Positions 11,801 to 26,589 of a stretch of DNA of 64,000 nucleotides are shown in pieces. The notes under the pieces are model-generated. The model had not been told where the DNA came from, did not search any database, and was given only the letters and a program-made list of their open reading frames with translations. The position numbers were made by a program, and so were the translations under genes. How positions within the stretch are numbered: position 1 is the stretch's first letter; each line of letters begins with the position of its first letter. The stretch is from Stercorarius parasiticus (Eukaryota; Chordata; Aves; Charadriiformes; Stercorariidae), in NCBI GenBank assembly GCA_013396915.1, contig VWZL01002570.1:27334-91333 (forward strand), given 5' to 3'.

Positions 11801-14800
11801 TTTCACTGCTCTACCAAAACCAGAGCCTAAAGAGCAATAAAGCATAGGTAAAACCAACAGCCATTACAGGAGTAGTTACTACATTACTAGTGTTATTGTG
11901 ATTCTTTCTTTTGTTAATGAGGCACATATATATTGCTATTTTCATGTATCTTCTGTTATTCAGTTTTTATTCCGAAGCAGAAATACTAATTTTTCATGAC
12001 AATTAAAATTCTATTTTGCAGACCTAGGACATACCAAGGGAAATCAAATAATTACCTCACCTGTTGGCCGATTACCTGGAGTGTCACTATTATGCACAAA
12101 AGCTCATAGTTCAGGGTGTAGGGAGCCCTATACCTTCCTAAACATACACAAACGGAGGAATTTAATAGGAATTCCTGGTTTTAATTTCCTTCACTACACA
12201 GCAGCTGCATGTGAACACTGAAGCGGAAAGTATACTTCAGGAATAAATGACCCATTCACTCCCTTGAATAGACCAGTGGTTAAAGCATGAAGCTGAAAGT
12301 TAAGAGACTTGGCTGCTGTTTCCCATTGTACCATTTACTTACTTGTTGACACTGCATGAAAGATGGACTGCTCTGTTTCAGTTTTCTCATTGTCACAATG
12401 TGGCTAACGAAATTTGCTGTTCTCTCAGATATGCTATGAAACTTAAAAATAGTGAAATGCACTGTGCACAAGCCTCAGTACAAATGCAAAGCATGATTTT
12501 AAGATGATCTGGGTTTATAACTGTGAACCTATATCATTAGTTTTTTAACATTGCTCTGATTACTCTTTCATTGCTTTTGAGAATATATGAAGATGCTAAC
12601 AATCTGCTGATCTGTTGTGACAGTGCTTGTTCCTTCATTCTAAAGAGCATCCTACTCTTACTTGCCTCTACAGTATGTAGTGGGGACAAACACCTCAAGC
12701 CAGATAAGTTTGAGCATTCAAACTGATATCCAGGAGGAGCATACAAAACCAGACAGCTGTTGCTAAAATATCTGCTGTTGCAGTTGGCGCTTCTTCTGCT
12801 GTCGCTGCTCCCAATCTGTGTCCCCCAAGGTCTGAGCGACACTGATCAGGGTTTGCTGAGCCAGGAAGATGAAGCCAATTTTTGTAATGAGAAAACCGAA
12901 GTGCTAGTGCAGAAGATTAGTATGCCCCTGCTGCTTACTGTAGGATGATGGGACCTTGGTGAAGGAAAGCTTGGTACAACACAGTATCAGTAAACGCAGC
13001 AGCTTCTGACTGCAAACAAAAACAATATTTTGGCATCTTGGCTAAGTGGCACCAGAATACTTTCAAAATCTAATTAGATTACAGTTTAAATGCACATGCA
13101 TTAAATGTGTGATGTTATTAATCCAGTATCAGAAAATATAAGCAAGAGTGACCAGATGTTCCACTTTGACAGATTAAACTTTTTTTTTTTCTCCTTCCTA
13201 ATAAAATGTCCTGCTGTCTCGGTGATTTTGCTGGCTGAAATGCGACATGCTGCAGTAGCTGTTTATGTAAGAGCAGAGACCATGATCTACAGTTCTACTG
13301 TCCCAAGAGACATGTGTGTTCATTAGGCTAAAGAGTCGTGTTATTTCTTGTTCTAGCTTAGTCTCCTTCTTTCCCTCCAAACATCTAATTATTCCACAGA
13401 ATGTGGACCATTTAAATAAAAGTTAAATTTCTTCTTGCCGCCCTTTCTCCCAAACAGCACAGTCTATACTGTTGATTCAGGAACTTTCTTGAAAAGCAGG
13501 AAATGAGGATTTAACCCCCGATTCCAGGAAATCGAAACTGTAACTTCTAGCACTTCATGTCTTGGTGGAGCATTGTAATCACGGAACCGTTAAATTCAGC
13601 TACTCTTATTGTATTCTGTTTCAGATATATTTTGAAAAGAAAAAAAAAATAAGAGTCTTCCTTACTTTTATAAGGGAAGACATAACTGCCTGATTTTCCA
13701 GGAGGACTGAGGATTTCAGGATGTTTCCAGTGCTAGTAGAAGGAAGCACTCTTCTGCAGCTCTCGTAAGTGTGCTTGAGTTAAAGAAGGCATAGGATTCA
13801 TTTCTTTCAGACCCTGTCTGAAGTGTTTCCTATCCCCTGCTTTACCCACCTCTTTTTTCAGAATTTGGGATGCTGTGAATCCCCACTCTGAAGCCACTAA
13901 TTCCTTTGTGACAGAACTCTGACAGAACCTCTGCATTTTGCTGAAAATTCTTGAGAACCATGTGGTGCCCAGATGCCCAAAAACTTAACCAGTGTGGTGC
14001 CTGAGTTTTAAGGCATAGATACATCTTCGCCAAGGCAGCTCGATTAAAAGTACAACCGCTGTAAAATCTGTCTTTAGCCGATGGTTTGAGCCGTGCTCTG
14101 GGAGCTCCTGTTTCTCTTTGCTGATGTTAACAGCAGCCCTCACCTACAGAACCCCTCAGATAGCAACCCAAAATTAATGAGGTTGAACATGGACCTTCAC
14201 TGCTGTACAAGCTCTCTCAAGTTTGTAGCTCAACTGGGACGCAGCCTCCGGTGTCCCAACAGTTTTCTGTTTTCTGCCAACTGATTCCGTGTACAAACTT
14301 TTCACAGCTCCTGAAGAAGAGCAGGACCGTACATCAAAATATGGAAATATGTTACAGGGTAACAGCATTGCAGTCAAGGATTCAGAAATGCCCTCATGCT
14401 ATTGAGTGTCAGGTTTTATGTGTACCTGCAGCATGCATCTGTGATTTTTTGGCACTGTACTGTGTTTCATTGCAGGAGGCACATGTTGTTGTAGCAAGGT
14501 TTATTTAATGTGTAAATACTTTATAGATGTCTTCCCCTCTTCCCTTTCAGCCTTATTCTAGCTCTGTTGATAGTACACAGGCTTCTTACAATGTTATTCA
14601 ATATGTCAAAATCCTATTTTCCCCTGTATTTTATGTTGCTAAATGAAGAAATAAAGAAAATCAGCTAGACAAAGAAAAGGAGTTAGTATGAAAGAAGCAC
14701 TATGCTAAATACTGTCTAGTAATTGTCTACATTCTGGTGACACGATGTGGTCTATTTCACATTACCAAGATTTATATATCCTTTGTCAAGTAAAAGATTA

Positions 14801-15335
14801 AAACCAACTCTAGCAAGTATGCACTCTAACAGAGGAAGGATTACATGTCTGCCACACAGGTGGAGAGTACTCCAGTATTTTGAAGAACATGAAAGTATAA
14901 TTTGATAGAAAAGCTACGTAATTCGAAGTATAGATTGGCGAGCGCTCACTTTTTATCAGTAGGAAATTATCAAAGCCCAATTTATACAGGCATTAACCTG
15001 CAGTTTTATCTTTTAATGACAGTCTCGGCAGTAAAGTGGTTTTGTAAATCAACTCTAGGATGACGCTAAACCTAAGGTGTGTACAAGACTTCCAAAATGT
15101 ACAAAGCAAAGGAAGCCGACTCAGCTTCCAGCATTTTGCATGCCTGGGGATGTGACCATCCAGCGGATGTTTGTCTTGATGATGTAACATATTTGACTTT
15201 GTGTTGAGTAGCTGAAAAGATTGTCCCATGGTAAAGATTCATTCAACATGAAAAATCAGTCAAACAACTGCCCAGACTTGATACTTCTACAACTATGTTT
15301 CAGAGTCTATAAAAGCTGAATCTCTGGCAATATTT
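5839..15335. other. AT-rich non-coding stretch, no gene recognised
   Basis: I see no exon, RNA gene or mobile element that I can name. Minor contents are a T tract near 6468-6480, a GT microsatellite (10894-10909), a small perfect inverted repeat AGAGAT-CAT-ATCTCT (9844-9858), and a slightly GC-richer islet near 8800-9110 without a convincing frame. The sequence at about 10200-10340 has a forkhead-like TGTTTATT and a CTAATTAATCA homeodomain-like motif. At 12727-12948 a hydrophobic frame without an ATG overlaps an antisense frame of 101 codons; neither is recognisable. Confidence 0.6.
10894..10909. repeat. (GT)n microsatellite
   Basis: About eight uninterrupted GT units within TCTGTGTGTGTGTGTGTGAT. 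Confidence 0.9.
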
Positions 15336-15371
15336 AAAAAAAAAAAAAAAAACAAAAACAAACGAAAAAAA
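15336..15371. repeat. A-rich tract (A17 then AAAAC units)
   Basis: A run of about 17 A residues followed by AACAAAAACAAACGAAAAAAAC. It could be a decayed retroposon tail, but the upstream sequence is not recognisable. Confidence 0.8.
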
Positions 15372-16652
15372 CTAAAAATCTGAGGTAGTGAGTGAAGACA
15401 GCATTTTATTTGTTTCTCCTTACTCCACACACCTCTAATTTTATATTCATCTAATGAGGGACAGAGACTTTCCATCATTCTGACCGCTTACACGATGCAT
15501 GTGTTATACTGCCCCTTTAACCTTTTCCTTCAGTAAGAATGCTAGTAGTCTGTCATTTTCCATTTCAGATAAATATCATAGTAATTTGTCATTTTTCATG
15601 TGTTTGTTATACCCTTTGCATTTTATTTTCTTTTTAACAGTAAAGTCCTTGACCCTGTTAAACACAGAGGACTGATCTTTGTCCTGCCATTTCATAGCAT
15701 TTAAAAAAAAATGAATGGGCTCTCTACAATGCAGCACATTTCCTTGTTGCCATATGCACATTTTCATGTTTTGTTTAAAAAGGCTAACAAAAGTAAAGGG
15801 GCTAAATATTTTTATTCTAAAACAAAATGAAAAAAAGCCTACTTGGTTTTCATTGACAAATATGTATCTATTAATTGAAATGTGATTTTCACACAGAGGG
15901 TGCAGTAGGGAAAACACAGTGAAACTACTCAAGAATGCAGTCAGTCTCACTTCATGTAGGGAGAGGGAGCTGCAAGATTATATACTCAAGGCTGTTTGGC
16001 CAGAGTTCAAGAGTTTAGGTCTTGGAGTCCATGCTTTGTTCCCTGAAACACCACTGCTTTATTTTTTATTAAAGCAAAGGTTACACAGAAAAGAGATTTC
16101 TGGGCAGAATATGTGCCAGAAGGTAGTAGTCTACAGCTTGTTCGAAGGCTTAACGGAAGGCTTCTCCATCATGTAGAAACACACTGTAGAATGAAAGCAG
16201 AGTTCAGAAGCATGACATTATTAGTGCAAGCTTTCTTCTAACGAGCATAACCTGAGATGATAACCTCAGAATGTAGCACTGCATCTAGCAGTTTATGAAA
16301 GGCACTTTTATTGTATTCATTGTTTTGGAAGTATCACATATGACACAACCCTTGGACTGTGTGCAGTTTTGTTTTGTTTTTTTTTTTTCTTCATGGAAAC
16401 TTCATGTCCAGAGAGCATGAATGAGCCTCAGAAGGTTTGACTTTGTATGGAAATTTTCAGATTTGCAACATTATTTTTTTTTTTGGCGCAAAGCACTCCA
16501 TCTGCCCAAGTTATGTAATAGTTTGCACTATGAACTGACCGGCTTTGCCTTCTTTAGATGTTTTGATATCTTTTTATTTTTTCCCTTACTGTCGAAAACA
16601 GGGCATTAACATCTGCAAAGCAGAGATTAGAGTCATACATCATATTGATATC

Positions 16653-16668
16653 TTTTTTTTTTTTTTTT
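16653..16668. repeat. poly(T) tract
   Basis: Sixteen uninterrupted T residues. Confidence 0.9.
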
Positions 16669-19600
16669 GGAGTGCTGGTATTGCTTCAAAAATCTTTCCC
16701 TTGTGACACACTGCATGAGGAAACTAACAAGTCTGCAGGCAGCAAACAACCTTGAAGCACTTCCACTGCTGTTCAGAAGTAATTAATGATAATGTCTTCT
16801 ACTTTCACCCTGCACTTCTCACAGATGTACATTTTTGCTCTTGTGCTATGGAGACATGAAGTACTTGTTCTACAGAGATAATCATCCAGAAGGACATTTT
16901 CATTGACAAGTATTTACCTAAGCCTTACAGTCCTTATTGATCAAGACCGACACCTTCATCAAATAAACAGAGCAATAACACTTTTGCTATAGTCATTGAA
17001 ACACTTGTGTTCTGAACCATCTCAAGCAAATCTATTTTGTAGTGATTATCTGCAACTGGAATTTAGCTTGATCTGCTGCTGCCTTATTCTAAACACTGGG
17101 AATTGGTTTGCTCCTTATATTTTAAATATTTTACCATATAATATACTGATATTTATCAGAAGATAATTGTTTTCACTGAACATTAGAACTTATTTGATTC
17201 TTTGAAAATGAGTTGTCTGTCTTTTATTACTGCTTTATACTTTTGCTGTATAATTAAAAGATTACACAGCAACAGTTTATGGTTTAGCAAAATATACTCT
17301 TTTTTATGCTATGCTAAATGTGTGAAAACAACAACTCTTTTCAGTGCAAATTTACTATGTAGATGCAAAAATACATAGGTGCCATTTCAGAAATCTACTA
17401 CAGAAACAGACTGTACATAAATGGTTTGAAACAGATATAATCACTCATATAGAACATAAAAGTCAAAGCTAGCAATGATAGAAAGTATAGGCAATGTTTA
17501 TGTATGCTTTAAGAAAAATATAATTAAATGCTGACTATCCTAAACAAAAAAGTCCTAAGGCTAAACTCCAATGTTTCTTGGTAAGTCACAGTAGTTTCTA
17601 CATATGAATTAGACATTAAAGAGGGAGAAAAATTTAGCTTCACATTCTTGGGAGTGAAATTATTTGTATTCGTTCATGATTTTGCTTCTCTCCCAGGAGA
17701 ATTAGCTTTCCTTATTGATTGATTTTGTAAGAAAACTGTTTTTTTTTCTCATCTGCCATAAAAGCTGAATTTTGAATCATATTTTGATAATATTCTGTAA
17801 AGCTGGGATGGACAAATGACAGTTTGTGCTTTGCATAGTTCTGGACAGCTACTACCCTGTATGATTTCCCAGATCCTATTCCCATCCAGTAGTGGCTTGG
17901 TTTTCCTTTTGGGAATGTTGTTATTGTGCAAGCTTTCAGGAGGCGTGACTGAATTTAATCCAGTTAGTCTGTATATTAACAATAGTGAAGTCACAACAGT
18001 CTCAAATTCAGTATTCTATGTACACACCCATTTAGGACACTCACTACTTAATGAATGAATTTCTTAACAGAATTGCTTCATCTCTTGGTAAACCAAGTAC
18101 CTAGATTAAAGCAAGTTTAAGGGATACCTAGAAAAATCTAACTGTGGTGCAGATGTACTCTGTGTGGTGGTGACATTGCTCACAAAGTTATTAGATACCT
18201 TCATCTCATTCCCTGCTGATGAATTTCACAAGTAGTACTTGAGAACTCCTAGTCAAAAGATACTGTAGATACTAGAAGTTTTTGTTGAATCAAAGGGAGA
18301 CTGGAGGAACTGACAGAGAAGAAATCCAGTAAGAGCTGCAGAATAACAAAGATGGCTTTGGAAGTTCCTGAGACAAGGTTGGAGCATGGGAGCATGCTAG
18401 GAGGAAGTATCACATAAACTCATCGTGTTCTTGTCTTCTTGACTAGGCACCCATTCACAGCCATATCAGGAAAGAAAATATTGGGAGAGAGTGTCCTGGT
18501 CTCATCCAGCACAACTGCTCCACAGTTACTATGTTCTTTCACCAAGAATTGATATTTCCTTAGTAAAGTACACAAGAAGCTAATGCCCAAATCTGCATTC
18601 ATGTATCTTTTAGGCGTTGGGGCGAGAGAAGAATATCAGTTTGCTTCTGCTTCTTGAAACTCCACTGAACATTTTATGGTTACTTCTCTACTAAGATTGA
18701 GATTTATATTCCCATGGGTTGAGCCCTAACCAGAAAGACAGGTATCTCCTGTGTTGTACCAAAATAGGGGTTACATAACTCTGACTTTGCCAGAAATTGG
18801 AAGCCTCGAAGTATCATTAGATTGAGAATAAGAGTGACATGTAATATGGATCTGATAAAATACTTGTTATGATTCCTTTTCAAAGGGCACAAGAACTTTG
18901 AAGCTGTTTTTCGTATTTATGGGATGTTGACAATGGATGAGGTAAACAGCATACTCAGCTATTGTCCAAGTCCAAAGTGTTTAAAACCACTTCGAACACC
19001 ATTGATTTGCTAATGACATTTTTCAGGTAAGTGACAAGTGGAAAAAATGCCAAATGAAAGGTCATTATAGAGAGAGGTGTTCGAGTGCGTGGTCACAAGG
19101 ACAGCTGAAAAGGGGAAGAGCCTAGGATCCCTAGCAGTACTGATTAAAACAAAAGGGTTTCTGCATCATGGGGGAAAGCAGAGACGTCGCTGGGTACTCT
19201 AAGTATTTGGTTTTATCCTGCAGAGCTATTGCACACAACATATGCTACGTCTCTAAGTAACATGTGTGTGAAACCAAAATTCCTTTAGAAGAACTGAATA
19301 CTACCTTTTTAGCTGTCAAAATCCCCCGTGTGCCAAATAAATTCACTGTATCCACAAATTCAGCTAAATTCCCAATGGGTTTGTGAAAGTTAGGAGGCAA
19401 TGAATGGGTAATTTGAGACTCAAGGCAGGAAACCAAATACCAAGGCCAGATGCTCGACAGGCTGTCCTTCCTTAGATCTGGGCCTAGAAGCCCAGGGTCT
19501 TAGACTAGCAAAATACAAGCTCTAATCATAGAAATCCATAGGAATCTATGGTTTAGAACCAGGGAAAGATTTGTAGTGCATCTTCAGAAAAGGAGTATCA

Positions 19601-22600
19601 GCTAAGGGTGGATTAGTCAATTATATAACCTTATTTGATATAATCTTTTTTTTTTTAGCTATTAGGAAAATGGGAGGTAGGTAACATTTTCGCCATAAAA
19701 AAAAGTTCTAGTGAGAAGTTAAGTCCCTGAAATCACAACTAATAATAATAAATTGCTAATACTGTTTACCTGCTGTCTTTCCAGGAAACTGTATTAAACA
19801 AATCAAATAATGGTTGCAATTTTAAGAAAGGAAGTATTTTTTCTCATGTCTCCATTCTGTCTTAGAAATTAAGTTGGATATTACCATTTACTTGGGGATT
19901 TGAGAACGTCCCTCCCCAAAATAAGAATGTGAGAGATCAACACTTGTTTCCTTCTAAACAACCCAGTGAGGCAAACAGTGGTGAAGTGAAGGGGATGCAG
20001 TCGTTCCCTCCAGCCATCTACCTATCACCAATTGCTTTGAACGGTTTACATAGTTCATAATATCCACAAAAACTCCCTAGGTCACATACTATAAGAACTT
20101 CTGAAAAATATCTTAAGAAACAACTAGCCGCCGCTACTAGAACCTAGTTGCCTGTCCTGTCAAATTTGTATGTACAGTACGTTCCAAGTGAAAATTAACT
20201 TTTTCCTCTATTTAGAGAGGAAGCACCGCATAGTACTTTGTAGACCTCTTTGAAAAGATGAAGTGCAATGTAAGTGCAAAGAATCATTATCAAGGGAAAG
20301 TGGATTAAGTACTTTAATAAGATAGGTATATGTTTTTGGTGCTGATCCAGACCATGTGAAGTCACAGGAGTAAATGACTTTGTATACTTTACTAATTTGG
20401 AACCAATGGCAGCTAGAAATGTCTAATGGATATTTGGAGCTGAAGGTCAAGTCATATATTATTGTAAAGGCATGTTCCCCAAGATTTGCAATGAGGTTTG
20501 ATGCATGGCTTTGATTCTGTTTTAATATACCTGTTTCTTTAATGACTACCTGCATTAATTTACTTCATGAAAGGAAGAAATATACTCCAAGAGGTTTTGA
20601 CGTGCTAATGCTTAATCCTGCTAAACTGCCTTCAGCCTTGGTCTCCATTAAATGTGTGACTTTTTTGCTCAGTGATGCCAAGAAATTCTTGGATGCAAAA
20701 CTGGCAACCTCCCATGCTGAGAAAGGTGAAAGAGTACTTATCAATGGATGATGCTATAAAAACCATACTTTTGTTGCCAGGTCTCTAATTAAATTACCTT
20801 TTATTGCCTTTTTTGGGGATTTATTTCTCTTCTTTAAAGCTTTATCTTGCCTCATAAGCAAGATTTAAGATCTAAATGTAGCTGTCCTTCAACTGTTCTC
20901 CAGCTAAACGCTCACTACTATCACCACCCTTTTAAAGTTTGGCAAAATAAAATGGTGCTTAAACAGAATACATAATTGCCATGAAATAAAATGAATGACA
21001 CCATAGAGTAGGATTTTCAAAATAACATTGCCTAGAAGCTCAAATACCCTCAAAAATCAGTTTTGGGGACAGACACAAAGGCTACTGATGTCTAAAGTAT
21101 TACTTACGTGTATGTGTCCAAGTGACACATAAGGGTAGCTCAAAATCTGCCTCACAGCTTAGTCTTCAGAGCATCCATACACACCAATACTTTAATCCTT
21201 TTAATTCTCTAGGTATTTATAATTCTTATGGAGCACATGCCCAGGTTGCTTGATCTGAGAAACAGTGTCTGACACAGCAGCTTGTGTGTGATCCACTTGT
21301 TATGCCTCTCTCCCAGCTGCATTTTCTGTGAAGCTCAATCTGTCGTATGTTCACACCATATTTTATACAACTCAGCAACATTCAGATTAACATAGGACAC
21401 AGTTGCCATTACTGCTTTCATTTAAAAATATGGGGTGGGATCAGTCATGCTGTTATTACCAGCTGCTAAACAATCACAGCAGTTTTCCATTGAGCAAGAG
21501 ACTTACATTCAAAAGCCTTTCTCATCTTATGTAGCTTCTGCTTGCTACATCCAACCTGCTGGCGCCTGCCACATGAGCAAACTAGTATTCATACTTGGTG
21601 GAAATATGGAGAACGAGCAGTATTCATAGATCTGAAGAGAGGGAAACCAGTAAGAGAACATTTGCCAAAAAGATGAGGGAGATGCTTCCTATTAAAATGT
21701 TAAAATCTTTTAAACAGAACTGATGTACAGTAGGTGAAGACATGTGATGGTGGTGGTTTTTTTAAAGCAAATATTACCAAGATTACTATGGAGGATGGGT
21801 TTAAACACTTCATAATGTAATAAGGAAAACATTTTAAATGGTATCGAAGAACTGAGTAATATCTGAGAAGCAAAGGGAAATTCCTGAAATAAGCTTAGCG
21901 TGTTTTCTGCTGGCTTGACAGAGAGGTTCATTTTGCTTCATTTAGTTCAGCAGCTCCCTGCACACCACGAGGGCTCTACGGTGATTGATGTTTTAATAAT
22001 GTGAAGGTGGCACCTAGTGTAGGCCATCTAGTGAGGGACTTCAATATCTGTTTGAATCTGCTCTAATCACTGGCTGCCATGCGGGAGGATGGCAGCATGG
22101 GCAGTATTGTCAGCTTTGTGTAATGTCAAGACAAGAAGAAATTCAGAAATATACCAAATTCCTGGGAGGAAAATGGCTGAGGACAATAAAAATTACGGGA
22201 TACTTTCTGGTGGTTCAGGCTAACCAGTCACAGGCTAACCAAAAATGGTCTGTATTCAAGTATCAGAAGCAGAAACATGTAACAAACAAATATGCCCATT
22301 ACAGGATGATAAATTTAATTTTTTTCTGTTTTCTATAAACTAGTTGACAGATTTAGGGTTTGAACTAAACGCTGAATATATCTGGTTTCTACACTTTGTA
22401 TTCCCATACTTTCTAGTGATCAGAAAGAGTGATGTTCATGACTTACCACAGGTGTGGTGCTAAGATATTTACAAAGATATTCCCATGTCGCATTACTAGC
22501 TGCACTGTGCCAGCATTTGGGGGTCATCAAGCAGTAAGTCTGCCGAAGTAAAAATTAGTACAGGAAATACTAATACCTTAATTCAATACAAAAAATATTA

Positions 22601-24610
22601 CTTAGTTTGGACCATTAGAGTAATTGGTTGCAAGCAGTATTTTGTGCAATGCAAGAGCTGGATCTGTACTACTTAATACTTTTTGGGATAGTCAGACTCA
22701 TTTTAGAGGATTGAGCATTATAGTAAAGTGAAATGCTTCAAAAATTAAATCCATTTCATCTTTTGATATGAAACACACAGAGACTCAGTGGGCATGACCC
22801 TTTACTATAAAATACTGTAATGCAGCGAAGAATAGCCAAACACTGTGACACCTGGCTTATTAGCTTTAAAACATAAATTAATCTGTTGTAAAATTAGGAA
22901 CATATTATGAGACATATGAGGGATTGCAAAAACCCAGAAGTTCCAAATACAAATCTAAAACCATTCAGGCTGGTGTGTTCCTAGCCTCACTAAATCAGGG
23001 AAAATGAGTTTTATGAACAATCCACCAGATGGGAAAATGTTCAAATACCACAAAATGTTGATCAGATTTATTTGAAAAGCAAGCTGTAACCATATGCATA
23101 TGAGAGGAAGTAAAATAGATTTTCAGATATGCAGTGACTGCTGTCAAGCTTGCAGCTGTATGAATTTAATGCTATATTGCTGTTTCTACAGTAGACTTCC
23201 TTGATTTCACTTACCTATTTGCCAGCTAGTATGATTAATACTGATTCAGTTTTACAAGCAATTAAATAGGAAAACATAAACAATCTTTCTACTGGCTTTT
23301 CACCAGGCAGTACCACATATTTGAATTTTTGACAGAAAGGGTCTCTGAGACATATTAATATTGCAGCATCCAGAATCTTTGTGCACAAAAAGATGACACA
23401 GATATCATGGCATCTTTACAACTTTGGGATTTCTTATTTATAAATCTTCTGAGATTACAATAGTTTACATGTATTCTGTGCAGTGACTTCAGTTCATCTG
23501 CTGGAGTCAGAAGAGGGCACATAAATAGTTATAGCTGCTTGACAATGGGTGTAGCTTTCTATTATAACTTTCTAAATGTTTTATTTGTTGAATTAAAAAT
23601 GAAATCTGAAATGAATCTGAAATAGAGATGAAAGATATTTGAATGTGTGGTTCACTGCTATTGAAACAAATTATGTGTAAGTGATTTCTTCTATTTTTAT
23701 TTCATAGACATTTTTGTCTTTATATCAAATAATCAGATGTAATCTTTTGTAATTATTTTAATTGTAAATTTTCAGAAGCTGCTGTTGATTTTAGATTAGG
23801 TGATTAAACAGTTCTTTTCATAATGTATTTTTAAATGGTAGAAGTTCAGGCTATTCAAAAAATCAAGTGATTTTAAAATATGTCCAATTGGGACCAAAAT
23901 TGCCAGCCACTGAGGAAAAGCTAGATATTAAAAAACATTTCTGCTCATTTAGGGAGTGCCATTTGAGTGCTCTCACAGCTTAGTCTCCTCTCTTTGACTG
24001 AGAAGAAAGTTTGTATTAGGTCCAGTGAGTACAGAGTACAAAATCATTCTCCTGAACTATTAGACTACTAGATTTGTGTGTTTTATTAGACCCTCATCAA
24101 GTTGCTGCTATTTTGGTGACACCTGCTGCCAATGTTGTTTTTTCATTTTCAGTTAGCAGGAAGTTTATTACATTTTTAGAAGTTTCCTACATCCCTGACT
24201 TTGTCGAATCAAGGTTGTGTTGTTGCATTACACTGGACTGCATTTTTAAACACAAGCAAGTTGTATCTGATGGCTTGTTAAAACCACAGTTCCTTGTAGG
24301 CAGTGTTTTGTGAATGAGATTTCAATGTTGACCTGGTGCAGGATCTTGACTCCTTCAGCAGCAATCTCAGTCTTCGTGTAAGGGTATGTTGTAGCTGTTT
24401 AGCAGCTCCTTTATGTTATGCAAGTCAGATGGCAAACTGAACATATTTCACATTGAGTTCTCATCCATCATACATCAGTAGGTGTCCAAGATACAGTGCA
24501 AGAACTAAACAACTCCTCCAGCTTACTAAGAGGGAAGTGGGTTTGATTAGTGATTTGAAACAGATAAAAAGAAAGAAAAAACATTAAAAAAGACCAAGTA
24601 TCTACATATG

Positions 24611-24646
24611 AGGTTTTTTGGGTTTGTTTTTGTTTTTTTTTTTTAA
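24611..24646. repeat. G/T simple tract
   Basis: AGGTTTTTTGGGTTTGTTTTTG followed by a T12 run. It belongs to the recurring GGGTTTTT-type tracts of this window. Confidence 0.75.
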
Positions 24647-24672
24647 CTTCTTTCTCACTTACTTCCTACTTG

Positions 24673-24688
24673 TTTTTTTTTTTTTTTT
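24673..24688. repeat. poly(T) tract
   Basis: Sixteen consecutive T residues, less than 30 bp downstream of the G/T tract at 24611-24646. Confidence 0.9.
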
Positions 24689-26589
24689 CTATTTCTATTT
24701 ATTCTGTCATTCTCTTTAGATTTAAGTTCATGGGAAAATGACTTGTTAAATACTGTGCAGTGTCTAAGAGAGGATGACATTTCGAGTGGTTGGAATATTT
24801 TGGAACTATCAAAATAAACTTTAAATACAACCATGGTAGATGGAAGAGACCCTGGTGTCTTATCCATTGACTGAATGTTGGCATTATTACTTTTTATGGT
24901 GAAAAATGCATAGAGTTTAATCAAGCCCAGAACCATAACAGCAAATCAAGGAAAAAAGTGTAAGCTATGCCATTGGTACCTCTATGATGGGCAAAAAAAT
25001 TTCAGGTAACCTAGTAAAATGTGGGACGTGATAAATTTTGCTTTGCCTTAAAAACACACCCTTGAAATTTAAAACCAGAAGACTTCTCTGATTTCTCGGC
25101 CCATGCTGGCAGCCCTGCCAAACAGCTGTACAGCAAGAATTGACCAGTTGTGCATGTTTCCATTGATTCACAGCATTCTCTGTGCAGCCTCTGCTGCAAT
25201 TACCACTCTGCTGATGAGAATAACCCGACTGGCCATTCGCTTTTAAGGAGAATTGACTCCACAGCACAAGAAAAACTCTGCTGTAAAACTAGAAGAGTTT
25301 CAAGGTGATTAACTTCCTTGTAGGCTCCCAGCTGGTTTCAGATGTACGCTGCTGAGTTACCTCAGTGTACCTGAGGTTCTTGGGAAAGCATTGCTTTATT
25401 TGGTGTCAGTTTCTCACTGACTGCTCATAACTAAGAGGTATTGCTGCACTGCTCTGCTCAGACTCTGCTAAGAGAGTCAACTTCTTAAAAGCACATTTCA
25501 TTTTACAAGAAACACACAAACTCTGGTTGCAATAACCTACACTTCAGGTTTTCGGAGCAAAGATACCTGATTTACTCTGTCACGACTGATTCTTATAATT
25601 TTATCTCAAGGATTAGCCCATTTTCATCTTTTTTATGAATTTTACAACTCCTAAAAAATATTTACAAGAGGGAGTATTTTTTAGAATTAACTTTAAATTA
25701 GAATATGTTGATTAGAGAGAAAAAGTTGAACGATCTACCTTTAACTTTCAAAATATGAGGGGGAAAATGCCTTTCCTTCTCCACATTTTTGATATCTTTT
25801 CTTTAAGATGTATTTTAAAGATCTTGGGAATACCACCTCTATTCTTTTTTTTTAAAAAAAGAGGTATTTTTTACTTCAGAAGGCATAAATAAGAATGCAT
25901 CTTTGTCTCTGAAGTTCATTGAATATTTCAATGACACGAGATGTGCATTAATTTATACTACAAAACCCACAATGTTGATAGTGTACACCCATGGACACAA
26001 TGCAAAGGGATGACAGTGAAAGCTTTAAAGGCAAATTCTCCCAAACTGGGAAGATCAGCACGGGAGGAAAGGTATAGCACAGAAAGCCAATTTATTACAG
26101 CGTCTGTGAAACAGAAGAAAGGATAAGAACCCAGCAGTCCAGATTATGCTCTGACTCCTTTTTCTGTCACCGTTAAATAAAGAAAAGGGACATACTGTCA
26201 TTCTCCAGGTAGAAATGAATATACCCTGTGACGTGGACTTGCTGGTATTGAAGTGCATGTGAAACTTTGATGGGATTTTTTGGAAGGACAGAGGCATATG
26301 ACGCTCTGGTCATACTGCCAGAAGCTAGAGATATTGAGGCGCTTTTTTTTTTCCCCCCACTTTTTCCTGTAAGGTCAATCCTCCTGAAATTACTCTTCCA
26401 TCTGGTCGTATGTCTGCCTCATTCCCTGGCTGTGCACCAAGTCAGCTGTTGGCAACTCTAACATGACAAAAACCCTCTTAAGTCATCAAAGCCCCAAACT
26501 TGCCTTCTGGTACACATAAAAAACCCAGAGATTAGTGGCAGCACCAGCTTCGCTTTTCCAAGGAGGAAAGTAGGTTGACAACAAAGCTC

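Noticed and set aside
15576..15950. Open frame of 124 codons (-)
   Set aside because: The composition (F, K, N, I rich) is what AT-rich DNA gives by chance. No motif or splice context.
22035..22060. GGGACTTCAATATCTG, reminiscent of the CR1 DFN...I endonuclease block
   Set aside because: The sequence before and after gives no further CR1 matches in any frame.
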